A DNA stretch of 48,541 nucleotides from Chara braunii. Taxonomy: Eukaryota; Streptophyta; Charophyceae; Charales; Characeae. Of this stretch, positions 1-9,488 are shown in pieces. Made by a program: the position numbers and the translations under genes. Where the stretch lies: assembly GCA_003427395.1 (NCBI GenBank), contig BFEA01000007.1:1385752-1434292 (forward strand), read 5' to 3'. The notes under the pieces were generated by a model that was given only the letters and a program-made list of their open reading frames with translations, was not told the origin of the DNA and searched no databases. How positions within the stretch are numbered: the first letter of the stretch is position 1; each line of letters opens with the position of its first letter.

Positions 1-92
<92 letters not shown>
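1..92. repeat. (GT)n then (GA)n compound microsatellite
   Basis: Positions 1-38 are pure GT and 39-92 pure GA. The reading frames through it are dipeptide repeats and not genes. Confidence 0.98.
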
Positions 93-95
<3 letters not shown>

Positions 96-119
96 GCACT
101 CGTCAGGAACAGCGTTTGG

Positions 120-346
120 ACGCCTAATAAGAGCGAGTCATCAGCTCGCGCTGATTTCGTCCCTACTCCTTGTAACACACCACCTGTTATTCCTATCAAG
201 TGAATGGTCCGACGTAGAGTCTTGACCGAATTAATCTCAACAGTTTGTCATTGAGGGTGTTGTAAGAAGTTCATTGAACATTATCATTTAAAGGGAGGAG
301 AAGTCGTAACATACTTTCTGTGGGTGAACCTGCAGAAGGGTCATTG
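120..346 (+). pseudogene. Decayed 3' end of nuclear 18S rRNA
   Basis: The stretch follows the last ~200 nt of eukaryotic small-subunit rRNA in order. It has GAGTCATCAGCTCGCG (131-150), a damaged version of the universal ACACACCGCCCGTC segment (about 175-190), TGAATGGTCC (about 201-210), the TTATCATTTAAAG block before GGAGAAGTCGTAAC (to 310), GGTGAACCTGCAGAAGG, and the terminal TCATTG (341-346). Bases that are essentially invariant in functional rRNA are changed, mostly G to A and C to T, and the helix-49 region between is diverged, so this is a relic and not a working gene. The 5' part of 18S is absent; the match starts just after the GA microsatellite. Sequence after 346 could be the start of ITS1, but I cannot support that. 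Confidence 0.82.
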
Positions 347-515
347 ACACATGAACGGCTGATCTTCGGTATGTGCGACGACGGCTACTCTCATTTCACT
401 GCCCTCAACCCTCCTGCTCGATTCGCTGCTGAACAAGTTTTTTCCTGGGTGGAAAGCGCCATATAATTATCGCATTTGACTGGAAAGATAGCCGTATCCA
501 TTCATTATCATGATA

Positions 516-516
<1 letters not shown>

Positions 517-590
<74 letters not shown>

Positions 591-593
591 CAT
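517..593. repeat. (ATT)n microsatellite
   Basis: Nearly pure ATT repeat with single interruptions (ATC). It sits directly outside the GC-rich left end of the foldback element described at 594-1346. Confidence 0.95.
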
Positions 594-1346
594 CAGGGTA
601 ACCGGCGTTCGGGACGGGCCGAATGCCCGAACCCGAACGCCCAAACGTATGGGACCCCTTGGGGATGCGTTCGCCTGTTCGGACCGAACGCGGACCCAAA
701 AAAAAAAACAAACCAAGTCATCAAAAAAATCTGAAAAAAAGATATGTTATGGAGAAAAATAAATTAAACAAGATTTGCTTGAGCATTACATCCGAATTCC
801 TTACCAAATTTGAAATAAAAATAAAATACGGACAATAAATACTAATAATAAAAATAAATAAAAATAAAAAGAGAAGTAAATTTAGTGAGTGCGCGAGCAT
901 GTTTTCGACACCGCTATCTTTGGCGATTTTTTATTTTTTTTGGCATAGATAAATGCCCTGAAAATTTACAGATGTGTACTTCACATAACACAAAACCCAC
1001 TAAAAAGTTTCAAAAATTAATAAAATTGTTTAGACCCCGAACTAAAGTGAAAACAAAACGTAAAAAGTGAAAAAATACGTGGGCGAGCACGTTTTGACAC
1101 CGCCATCTTTGGCGATTTTTAATTCTTATTTGGCTTAGTCAAATGACTTTAAAATTTATAGACATGTACCTCACGTCATAGAGAACTCACAGAAAAAATT
1201 CAGAAAAAAATAATTATTTTTAGGCCCCGAAATAATTTATGGCGGGGGCCGAACGCCGTCAGGTTCGGACCCCGTACGGGACCCCGAACGCCCGTACGTA
1301 CGGAGGTTCGCCCGGGGGCCTCCGTACGTATGGGCTGATAACCCTG
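594..1346. mobile_element. Possible foldback/TIR element with GC-rich ends and a 190-bp internal duplication
   Basis: Both ends carry a related inverted sequence next to ATT repeats: ATCAGGGTAACC at the left and the complement of AATCAGGGTTATC at the right. Each is followed inward by GC-rich DNA full of CCGAACGCC/GGACCCC motifs. The AT-rich middle contains two tandem units of about 190 bp (starting near 891 and 1081), each with CGAGCAYG and ACACCGCYATCTTTGGCGAT. No transposase is visible, so it would be non-autonomous. A target-site duplication cannot be called because both flanks are ATT repeats. Confidence 0.4.
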
Positions 1347-1478
1347 ATTATTATTATTATTATTATTATTATTGTTATTATTTTATTATTATTATTATTT
1401 ATTTTTATTGTTACTATTATTGTTGTTACTATTATTGTTGTTACTATTATTATCATCATAATTATTACTATTATTATA
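1347..1478. repeat. (ATT)n microsatellite with GTT-containing variants
   Basis: ATT/GTT triplet tract with sub-repeats such as TTGTTGTTACTATTA repeated three times around 1408-1450. Confidence 0.95.
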
Positions 1479-1479
1479 G

Positions 1480-2092
1480 CGGCATTTTTAACCACTCTTT
1501 TCATAGGAATTGCTCAAAATTCTTGGTTGGATTTGATCGTGAAGATGACCAGGTGCATGCGAAGGGCATGGGAGTGTGATTGTAGAAAAGGAGCACGCAC
1601 GGAGAGAGTAGGGATGGGGTAGAATGAGGAAGACAAGGAAGGTAGAGGCGGGGAAGGGGAATAATGTTGTTGGATATTTAGATGCGAACGGATGGCGGAA
1701 TCATTCAACCTCCCGATGAGTTGGTGAACTGCCATGAAAACAAGTTGTCACAAACCATCATTTAATTTTCCTTCCCCTATTTGGCTAAGGTTGAACAAGC
1801 TACTTTCCGTATTGATGAATTCGTTCCACGTCATATCTTATGCTGCCTTATGGCGTTTGTTATTATGTATATACTGGATCTGGATGCAATCAGACTCGAC
1901 TTTCCGACACTTCAGCATGCATGCAAACAGATGAAGATCAAGCTGGCGACTTGCGCACACACAAACTTGAAGCTCAGAGAAAACGAAGCCAAAAACACAG
2001 ATGTGATTCAAACTTGTCTCGGTCGGCTACGGTCAATCACTGTACTTCCAGCAACTTGTTCGCACACCCCCCCTCGGATCTCCCTGGATGTC
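1480..2092. other. No gene recognised
   Basis: Unique-looking sequence. Reading frames are short, overlap on both strands and resemble no known protein. No RNA gene was seen. Confidence 0.5.
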
Positions 2093-2290
2093 CCGCACTC
2101 ACACATACAGACACACAGTAACACGGAGATACAGGGACATACACACACAAACACATAGTAACAAAAATATACAGGGACATACACACAAAGACACACAGTA
2201 ACACGGGTATACAGGGACATAAACACACAGACACAAAGTAACATAGATACACAGGGTTATACACACAAGATACACAGTGACACGCAAGGA
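2093..2290. repeat. 40-bp minisatellite, about five units
   Basis: Units containing ACACAGTAACA and ATACAGGGACATACAC begin at about 2113, 2153, 2193, 2233 and 2272, so the period is 40 bp. It is rich in CA dinucleotides. Because 40 is not a multiple of three, every frame cycles, which explains the Cys/Tyr/Val-rich open frames on the minus strand; these are not genes. Confidence 0.92.
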
Positions 2291-3587
2291 GAGACACATA
2301 GAGGGAGTGAGAAAGAGAGAGAAAGATATGTACAATCACTACAATTATAGCACAGTGGCATGATTTTTGCACCCTTGTGTACATAGGACTGTCCCTTCTT
2401 TCCTGCCTGCAGGCACCCTCCGAATGTTGGACACTATATGCTCGTTTGTGGTCATTGATTTTATTTTGAATGCCAGTTCTTCCTTCGTGTTGGCCTGCAA
2501 ACTGCATGACAATTGTTGTATTGAGAATGCTCAGCTAGGTTTTACGTATCCATATTTCTCTCATCCTTACAATGTGTGTCCTCTCTGTCATCAAGGACAG
2601 ACTGATTCTTGAACCTTCCTATGCTTTCTTTATTGTTCCATACTCCTTACTTACTTTCCCTTGATTTCCCTCTGTCTTTGTTTGATATATCTTCATTTAT
2701 CCCGTTGCCTTTTACTCTGCTTCCTTTGACAACGGAAAAGTGGGCCGCAATATCACACACGGATGCGGGCAGTTTGTGCTTGACTTCATCAACGTGGCGA
2801 GTTTGTATGTGAGAGACGCAAAGAACATGATGCGTTGTACAATTGAAGCCCAGGGTCGAGTGGTTGCACGCATTGTGAGACCAACACATCACTCAACAAC
2901 CGCGGAGGAATGAAAATGCATCATTATCGTCACACAACTTTCGTAAGCCAATAAGAATGCCACAAACACTTGTGGCCTAGGTAGGCAAAGCGGACACACT
3001 GTTGCAAGGCTGCACAAATGCCTACATGTGCACTAGCGGCCATAGTCGGGCTGCAGGGCGCGAATACAGGGAGGTGAGATCGTGGTAGGCAGGTAGAGAG
3101 TGAGTGGGTGAGCGGGGGTTGTTCGTAGTCAGTCATGAGAGCGGATGTTGTTTGCAACCAATCGAGTGAGTGGATGCAGTAGGATATGTTGAATTATGTG
3201 GTGTGCTCACACTTTGGTGATAACCTTGGTCACGGGAGAAGGAAAAGAGTAAGGTAAATAAAGTGTTGTATGCGGGAACTTGAACAAACTCAGATGGAGC
3301 CAACTAGCGTTGGGGTAAGCAAGGTCCCCTTTCCTTTTCCCAACCTATGTACCTTGTATCAGTACTACCCTGGACCACTATGCATGCACCAATGTCTGAT
3401 TACATGAATCCGTGGTTTCTTCTGGATTAAATCTGAGCTAGGAAATTGCTATGCCTGCATGAGCAACGCTTGAAGTGATTCTGGTTTTCTTGTATTGTGA
3501 ATACATGATGGAACGTGGATTCCGTGCAGGCCAATCTCTTTGTCTGACTGTTGATATGGGTTGTGTTAACTGTTTCTAAAAACACAT
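2291..3587. other. No gene recognised; possibly upstream part of an LTR
   Basis: No convincing coding or RNA feature. Since a primer-binding site lies at 4629, some of this DNA may belong to the LTR ending at 4627, but no second LTR is present to fix its start. Confidence 0.35.
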
Positions 3588-4376
3588 GGTGAGAACGAGA
3601 AACTCTCGTATGGGTTGTCTCACCGTGTGTGTGTGTTTATTTTTGGGTAGATGAGGCAGTGGGGATGTAGACTTCGTGAAGTCCTGCCCTGCTTGATAGG
3701 ATCTTCTAGCATTGATGAGGGTTGAGGTCACTACAAAAGTTATTGGATTGTGCATTATTATGTATGTTTGAGATTATTGATTGGATAACCCACGACGTAT
3801 GTGTATATCATTCTCAAAGCACGCTGACTTACGCTCACCTTCTCTAAGTTGGACGGACTCAAGTCAAAAGTCAGTTGAAGGTCTTCTGAGAAATATGTAA
3901 TGAGGTGAGAGTTCCCGTGTGAACTTCCTCATTAGGTGTTTCATTGAGTCATTGGGATGTGGCCCCGTGTGGCCTGCTTGTATGACTCTAAGGCTTTCGA
4001 TTGATCTAAGACACAATAACTCTTCTAAAGGGATTAACTAGCAGAGGTAATAAGAGGGGTGAGGTCCCGAGAGACCCGCCTTATTACTTGTATCTGTTGT
4101 AAGCAAGAAAATGTTGTAATAGGAAGAGCAAGGTTTCGTGAGACCTGCCCTATCGCCGACGAATCCTGGCAAAATGGGATGGTGATAGAAAAAGCAAGGT
4201 TCCGTGAGGCCGGCCCTATCGCCGACAAATCCTGGCAAAAGGGGATGGCGATAGGAGGAGCAAGGTTCCGTGAGACCTGCCCTATCGCCCACAAACTCTG
4301 GCAAAAGGGGATGGTATTATGTAGCGGACCTCTGGTTGGCCTGTGAGACCAACCCATTGGCCTGTTCTCACAGGCC
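3588..4376 (+). repeat. String of at least eight stem-loops with co-varying stems
   Basis: Recurrent hairpins share a loop core near CCGTGNG, often followed by CTGCC, but have different matched stems. GGTGAGA...TCTCACC encloses ACGAGA/TCTCGT (3588-3624). GACTTC/GAAGTC is at 3670-3683. TAATGAGG/CCTCATTA encloses GTTC/GAAC (3898-3934). GGCC/GGCC is at 3961-3974. GTAATAAG/CTTATTAC encloses GGTC/GACC (4047-4087). ATAGG/CCTAT is at 4119-4153. GGTGATAG/CTATCGCC is at 4181-4223, with one G-T pair. GGCGATAGG/CCTATCGCC is perfect at 4247-4289. Two further hairpins, GGTTGG/CCAACC (4334-4354) and GGCCTGT/ACAGGCC (4359-4376), end the series. Lies just upstream of the primer-binding site at 4629 and so probably inside LTR or transcribed leader sequence. 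Function unknown. Confidence 0.72.
4128..4325 (+). repeat. 66-bp tandem repeat, three units
   Basis: Units at 4128-4193, 4194-4259 and 4260-4325 each begin GCAAGGTTYCGTGAG and contain CCCTATCGCC and CCTGGCAAAA or a close variant. A diverged fourth unit precedes them (about 4057-4127). The unit length of 66 leaves open frames across the repeats on both strands, but nothing suggests a protein. Confidence 0.93.
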
Positions 4377-4627
4377 TATGTTGTATTTGGGGTAGTCCAG
4401 TCCAGGCCGGTACCTCTGTTGGTAACAGTCAGTCCAGTCCAGTCCATTCAGTTCGCTAGGGTATACCCCAGCCAGAGTTTGTACTTTGGGTCATTCTACA
4501 TTCGCACAGTTTGGAATACGTGCGTTGGAGTCCATGTGGGAGCTGCGTTGTGGCATCTTACTCCACCCTCATCCTCCATCTCCATCTCTATCCCAGGCGG
4601 AGCACTTCATCTGGTGGGTCCGCCACA
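4377..4627 (+). mobile_element. Probable 3' end of an LTR (start not determined)
   Basis: The sequence ends ...CCGCCACA at 4627, one base before a plant-type primer-binding site. An LTR end in CA just before the PBS is the standard retrotransposon arrangement. The 5' boundary cannot be set and no partner LTR was found, so this is a partial or truncated element. The upstream limit given here is only the end of the hairpin series. Confidence 0.5.
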
Positions 4628-4628
4628 C

Positions 4629-4640
4629 TGGTATCAGAGC
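4629..4640 (+). other. Primer-binding site, initiator tRNA-Met type
   Basis: TGGTATCAGAGC equals the complement of the 3' end of plant initiator tRNA-Met, the primer most commonly used by plant LTR retrotransposons. It would prime minus-strand DNA synthesis. The downstream 280 bp show no gag or pol, so only the element's left end appears to remain. Confidence 0.68.
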
Positions 4641-4909
4641 GGGAACGGTGCCCGTTCCAACCCGCCCTCCCGTAATCCCGATAGTGGTATTTTCAGTGTT
4701 TTTCAAGGAGGAAACGACGAAAAACAACGGAAAAATCAGCAGTGTGGAGTGGCAGACATGTGGCGAAAAAGGAGACTTCTAGCATGACGCGCAAGCACAA
4801 GCGCCGAGACCTAGATCACCGCACGCGTGTGTGCGCCACGTGCCCATGCTGCCCCGATGCCCCGCCCCGCCCCGCTCCCGGATCATATATCATCAAGATC
4901 CGTTGCTGC

Positions 4910-4983
4910 CGAGGTTTGAACTTGGGTAGTTGCCACTCATGCGTGTGCGTGGCCAATGCCTTAACACACTGGCCAAAGCCACA
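4910..4983 (-). mobile_element. tRNA-derived SINE head or tRNA pseudogene
   Basis: Read on the minus strand, GGCCAGTGTGTTAAGGC (4958-4974) matches a polymerase III A box/D arm. About 36 nt further comes AGTTCAAACC (4913-4922), a B box/T arm. The spacing is that of a tRNA. The anticodon arm does not fold cleanly, so a true tRNA gene is unlikely. The 3' body would run toward lower coordinates (GC-rich, about 4790-4900). Confidence 0.58.
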
Positions 4984-5394
4984 ATCTGAGTTGATATCGT
5001 GGCTCGCTGGCGTTGAACAAGTGTCACGACAACTATTTACCCCCGCCCCGCCCCCCCCTTCCCGTCGGCGAGCAGCGAGCAGCGTGCGGCAAGAGAACTA
5101 TTTGCCCCCCCCCCCGGTGGTCGTGGATGCTGCTGCCTGCGCACGTGGCTGGTATCTGGTACCTATTTGCAGCGTCACGTGGCAGCTTGTTGTGGATCTT
5201 GAAGACCCTCCTGGCTTAGGGGCTGCACTACAGTGACATCTGGGTGGCTGATCAAGATCTCAGCCCACCCCAATTTGTTTTTATTTGCAGTGACATCAGG
5301 CCAACAGCATCTTGAAGGCCAAGATCTTGTGGATCTTGGTAGTGCTCTGCTCTTGGTCTCCCAAGCGCTCGGTATCACCATCCTACCCACTAAC
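4984..5394. other. No gene recognised
   Basis: Contains two short C runs (5040-5058, 5105-5115), each followed by related text, and two copies of CAGTGACATC (5231, 5288) about 57 bp apart. No coding or RNA gene supported. Confidence 0.4.
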
Positions 5395-6475
5395 CTATTC
5401 TTCCCCAACCCCTTTTCTCTCCCCCCCTATCATCTAATCATCCTTTCTAACCCTACCACTACTCCCTCCTCCGTTTTCACTCATCTTTCAAAACTTTTTT
5501 TTCCCCCTCTCATTTCCTCTCCACTCACCATCCTTCTTCTAATCTCATCTACCTGTCTTCACCTTTTCCAAATCCTTCTCTCCCATTTTACCACCCTCCT
5601 CTTCCTCTGTCCCCCAACTACAACCCCATCATCTCCCCCAACTCCCACTTCACTCTTTTCACTTTCTCACATATTCCTCTCTTCCTTCTTCACTTTTTCA
5701 TTCCCTTCCCCCCCCCAACTTCAAAATTTGCTGTTTTTCTTCTTTTTGTCTTTCTTTTGATTTGCATTTCCTCTTTCTTCAAAAATTCGAATTCTCTTCT
5801 TCTTTCTACAAGTACTTCTTTTCTTATTTTTTTGATTTATTTTATTTTTATTTTTATTTTTATTTATTCTGAAATTTTGAATTTTTCTGCGGCACCTTTA
5901 GATCTGTTTAGGACTTCGTCATTTCAGCTCTCGACGCACATTTCGACCCCGTGGGGGTAACGAAGTGCTGCCAAATTTCTTTTTTGTCTTTTTTCCCTAC
6001 TCTCTCCCCTCTTACTTAGTCATATCTTTGTCGGCATCCTTCGACCCCATGAAGGTAACGAAATGCTGCCAATTTTTTAAAAAAATTCAACACTTAGTCT
6101 CTCTTCACTCTCCACCGCCTCATTTATTTATTTATTTACTTATTATTTCTTTATTATTTTTCTGAAATTTATAATTTACGACATTTTGAAACTTCGTGTG
6201 CTTATCTTGGTCTCTCCTTCCTCTTGGCACATTTTGGACCCCATGGAGGGTAGGGACATGCTGCCGAAAATTATAAAAAAAAAAAAAATTCTCTCTCTTC
6301 ACATTTTGTTTATTTATTTCTTTAATTATTTTTATTATTTATTCTTTTTTTTTCTCTCGAAATTTTATTGTTTATTTATTTTTCTCTCCCTTTCCCCCTC
6401 CATGGTTGCTATTCTTTTTTCTTGATCAGGCCACTGATACCCTGCCCTAACCACTCAAATTCCGGTTAGGGTTTT
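5395..6475 (+). repeat. Long pyrimidine-rich tract with three diverged repeat boxes
   Basis: Over about 1.1 kb the plus strand is overwhelmingly C and T; open frames here are composition artefacts. Embedded are three related boxes at about 5932-5981, 6031-6078 and 6221-6270. Each has GACCCC, a short purine-rich linker and a TGCTGCC(A/G)A core followed by T-rich DNA. Two telobox-like TTAGGGTTT motifs follow near 6464-6496. Confidence 0.7.
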
Positions 6476-6756
6476 TTTAGTGTTGTTTAGGGTTTTCCTA
6501 ACCCCCATACTCTCTCATCACTCCTTCTCCCTACTTTCCCTCCCCATTCGAGCACTTTGGACCCGAATCACCCCTCCCCCTTTGACGGCGCCCGCGCTCG
6601 ACTCGGAGCACAGTGAAATTCAGGGTGGGCAAAAACAGGCTCGGAGGTACTGGTGGTTTAAGGTTTTTCCTTTTCTTATTCTTATTTTTTTTCAAATTTT
6701 ATTTATTTTTTTATTCTTATGTTATTTTTTTAATAATATTTTTTTTTTCATTTCAA

Positions 6757-7380
6757 GCGTGAACGTTACTTCAGGGAATCAATTTACCTTCATGTCCATT
6801 TTGGTCATCGACGAGTTTCGACACTAGGCTTTTTTTGGGGGGGGGTAAGGGGTACGTAGGTTAAGTTTTTTTTTTTGTCGTCGAAAGCAAGCGGCTCGTC
6901 CATTTACTTGTCGACGAGTCGACTTTGACCTTTTTTTTTGCTAGGCGGGTTGTCGATTTGATCGTCGACGAGTCCTCGACTCTGACTTTTTTTGGGGGGG
7001 GGTTGAAATCGAAAAAAAAATCGAGACGAGTCGTCGAGAAAAAAATAAATTTAAATAAATTTAAAATTTATTTTCGTTCGTTTTGTTCCACGAAACGAAC
7101 ATTCAAGCGCGAACGTCACCTCAGAGAACCGATTCACATTCACGTTCAATTTTGGTCGTCGACAAGTCTTGACCCTAGGTTTCTTTGGGGGGAAGGATAA
7201 AGGGTAGGTGGGTTCAACTTTTTTTTTGTGTGTCAAAAGCAAGCGGCTAGCCGATTTGCTTGTCGACGAATCGACTTTGTTTTTTTTTTTGGCTAGGCGG
7301 GCAGTCGATTTGATCGTCGACGAGTCGTCGACTCCGACCTTTTTTTTGGGGGGGCGGGCGAAATCGAGATTGAGAAACAG
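6757..7380 (+). repeat. Two tandem ~350-bp units rich in TCGACGA palindromes
   Basis: Each unit runs from CAAGCGYGAACGT through a GGTCRTCGACRAGT segment, a G-rich run, AAGCAAGCGGCT, CTTGTCGACGA and TCGATTTGATCGTCGACGAG. The second unit holds the 17-nt perfect palindrome GTCGACGAGTCGTCGAC (7316-7332). The same pair occurs inverted near 35500-36150 in the right arm. Clustered palindromes close to an element end resemble the subterminal transposase-binding repeats known from CACTA-type transposons; that link is inference. Confidence 0.75.
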
Positions 7381-8324
7381 GGTCTTGTTTTCTCAACGAA
7401 AGCCTGTTCTTAGACAAGCGGGTCGTTCGATTTGGTCCTCTATCAGTCAATAGTCAAGTGTTTTTTTTTTTTTTTTTTTTTTTTTTTCCTTTGTTTTTTT
7501 CCTTTCTTTCTCGGTTGTTCTTTTTCCCTTCTTTTTTTCTGTCAATTAGCGAACAACTTTTTCTATCAATGAACGAACGATTGAATGAAGGTCCGGTTGA
7601 GGTTGTGAAGTATGACGTGACTGGTCTTAGGCAAGGACTGAAATTCAATTTATTTTTATTTTTATTTTTTATTTTTTTCGTTCTTTCAAGTCGATGCTTG
7701 TGCCCCTACTGAATCTTACTTCTGTGCTTTCAGCTCTACGAGAGGCATAGAAGTGGGATACGATTCATACCAAATTTGTGTATAAAAAGTTAGTGTGGGT
7801 GGAGAAAAAAAAAGTATACGAAATACGGATTATGCAGTCGAAGGCTGTTTTCGTTACTGTAGTTAGTGAGAACGAAAGAAGGAAGGAGAGTGAGAAGGAG
7901 AGCAGGAAAGAGAAAAGCAAAAAAAAAAAAAAAAAAAGTTGTATTCGTCTTTCTCGGCTCCGTGCCTTGACGACGCTGGCGAAGGAAAAGTAGACGAAGC
8001 AGGTGGTGACGAGAATGAGGCAGGTGAGCGTAATTCAGTGGATAGATCTATGAGTAGAGCAGTCTTTCACGTACTATTGGTGTTGTTGGTGATGGAGAGA
8101 GTATTTCTGAGTGATTCGGGTCAAGGTCGGAGTGCAAGAGTCGTTCACGTAGGCGGGGGGACAGGGAGAAGAATTGGCGGGAGTGCAGGGGTGGTTCACG
8201 AAGAGTGGAACGCAGCAAGAACAACTCCCGCTAGCCATTAGTGGCGGTTCTTGTTTCACTCAGCAGGAACTTTTGAACTCCGAGCGCCATAGCCAGCAGT
8301 TCGTCGACGTGAAAAAACTGTGAG

Positions 8325-8585
8325 TTACTTTTTTTTTTTTTAACTTTTTTCTTTTTCTTCATTTGTTTTTCTTTCTCTGCTACTTTATCTCTTTTTTTCT
8401 CTTTTTCTCTTTTTTTTTTCTTTCTCTCTCTCTCTCTCATTTTCTCTCTCTCTTTCTCTGTCTTTGTCACTATCTCTATGTCCTTCTCTCTTTCTCTCTC
8501 TTTGTCTCTCGCTCTTTCTCTCTCTCTTTCCCTCTCTCTTTCCCTCTTTCTCTCTCTCTCTCTCTCTCTCCACACACACACAATC
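8325..8585. repeat. (CT)n/T-rich low-complexity tract ending in (CA)n
   Basis: Polypyrimidine microsatellite within the left arm; its counterpart (purine-rich on plus) is at 34310-34550. Arg/Glu-rich open frames on the minus strand are translations of this repeat. Confidence 0.95.
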
Positions 8586-8969
8586 TCTTGATGATTCGGT
8601 AAACGGAACAGTCTGGCACTGTCATGCTTGACTTTTGTTTTCTTCTTTTTTTGTGGAGTCGTGTATAACTAACATGACAGCAGACACACGCACGCACACA
8701 CACATGCACACACACACAGACAAAAAATAAAAAAAGAGAAAAAGAAAAAACTAGGGCGTGGTGAGGGTTCGAGTTTGAAAATACGTTTCGAACTGCCGTT
8801 TTGAAGTCCAGTCCCGTCTAAAGTTTACACTGCAGGCTAAACTTCTCCGTCGCGTGGCTATCGCAGAGCAGAGTTTGTAACTGCAGTCTAGTGATCTATG
8901 TCCGAAGGGCAGGTTGTTTTTGCAAAAAAAAAAAAAAAAAAAAAAAACCAAGAAGAAAAAAGAAACGAT

Positions 8970-9112
8970 CGTGGCGCTGTATCTTTCCATGTTCTAGTGG
9001 AAGATTCACTCTCAGTTTCCACGATTGATCTCAAAATGTGCAAAACGAGAGTGAATCTTTGCTATAACATTGAAAGATACAAGGCCATGATTTTTATCTT
9101 TTGTGCAACGGA
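8970..9112. mobile_element. Foldback (MITE-like) palindrome, copy 1
   Basis: Imperfect ~140-bp palindrome. TATCTTTCCATGTTCTAG and GGAAGATTCACTCTC on the left are mirrored by GAGAGTGAATCTTTGC and AACATTGAAAGATA on the right, followed by ATGATTTTTATCTTTTGTGC. Related copies lie at 9280-9450, 33525-33640, 33800-33945 and 47172-47289. Confidence 0.75.
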
Positions 9113-9279
9113 GATACAGAGGCCCAACGAGATACACAGGCTGATAACAACGTAGAAACCCTAGGGGAACCACGTGCTGACAACGACGCAGTTTCTTTTC
9201 TTTTTTTTTCCCTTTTTGCTTTTCCTTCTCAGAGTTCCGGACCTATGCGTGTCATCCTTAGGGCCTCGTAGTCGTGCAT

Positions 9280-9450
9280 GTTCCCATGTTCTCGCATAAT
9301 ATTCACTCTCATTTTGCACATTTCGAAAGTAGGGGAGCCCCCCTGGCTCGACTACTCTCGAAATGTGCAAAAAGAGAGTGAATCTTTCCCTAGAACATGA
9401 AAAGATAGAACGCCCTGATTTTTATCTTTTGTGCATGTTAAGAATAGTGG
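9280..9450. mobile_element. Foldback (MITE-like) palindrome, copy 2, head-to-head pair
   Basis: Two inverted half-elements meet at a short centre (AGTAGGGGAGCC / GGCTCGACTACT, about 9327-9357). The flanks carry ATTCACTCTC and its complement GAGAGTGAAT. The right side continues through TTTTGTGCATG into AATAGTGGAGCAAGACCC, matching the terminal sequence of the complete copy at 47172-47289. Confidence 0.72.
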
Positions 9451-9457
9451 AGCAAGA

Positions 9458-9460
<3 letters not shown>

Positions 9461-9488
<28 letters not shown>

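Larger units (their letters stand above)
6596..9385 (+). mobile_element. Left arm of a 2.8-kb long inverted repeat
   Basis: This segment recurs as its reverse complement at 33525-36342, colinear through several landmarks: GGAGGTACTGGTGGTTTAAG (6643-6662), the GTCGACGA-rich 350-bp tandem units (6757 and about 7107), the segment around 7560-7650, the block at 7790-8240, the CT-rich tract at 8330-8570, and the 8750-8900 block. Homopolymer runs and microsatellite lengths differ between arms. Outside about 6596 the arms diverge. No protein of known family was recognised. It may be one terminal inverted repeat of a large DNA transposon, or one of two oppositely oriented copies of a dispersed repeat. 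Confidence 0.85.

Noticed and set aside
2093-2290. Regular 40-bp repeats resembling a CRISPR array
   Set aside because: Units are directly tandem with no unique spacers, and the DNA is eukaryotic. It is a minisatellite.
6464-6496. Telomere-like TTAGGGTTT motifs
   Set aside because: Only two separated copies; teloboxes are common in plant DNA and no array is present.
8231-8581. Arg/Glu-rich protein (116 aa, minus) and its counterpart at 34163-34501
   Set aside because: Translation of a (GA)n-type microsatellite in the two inverted arms.
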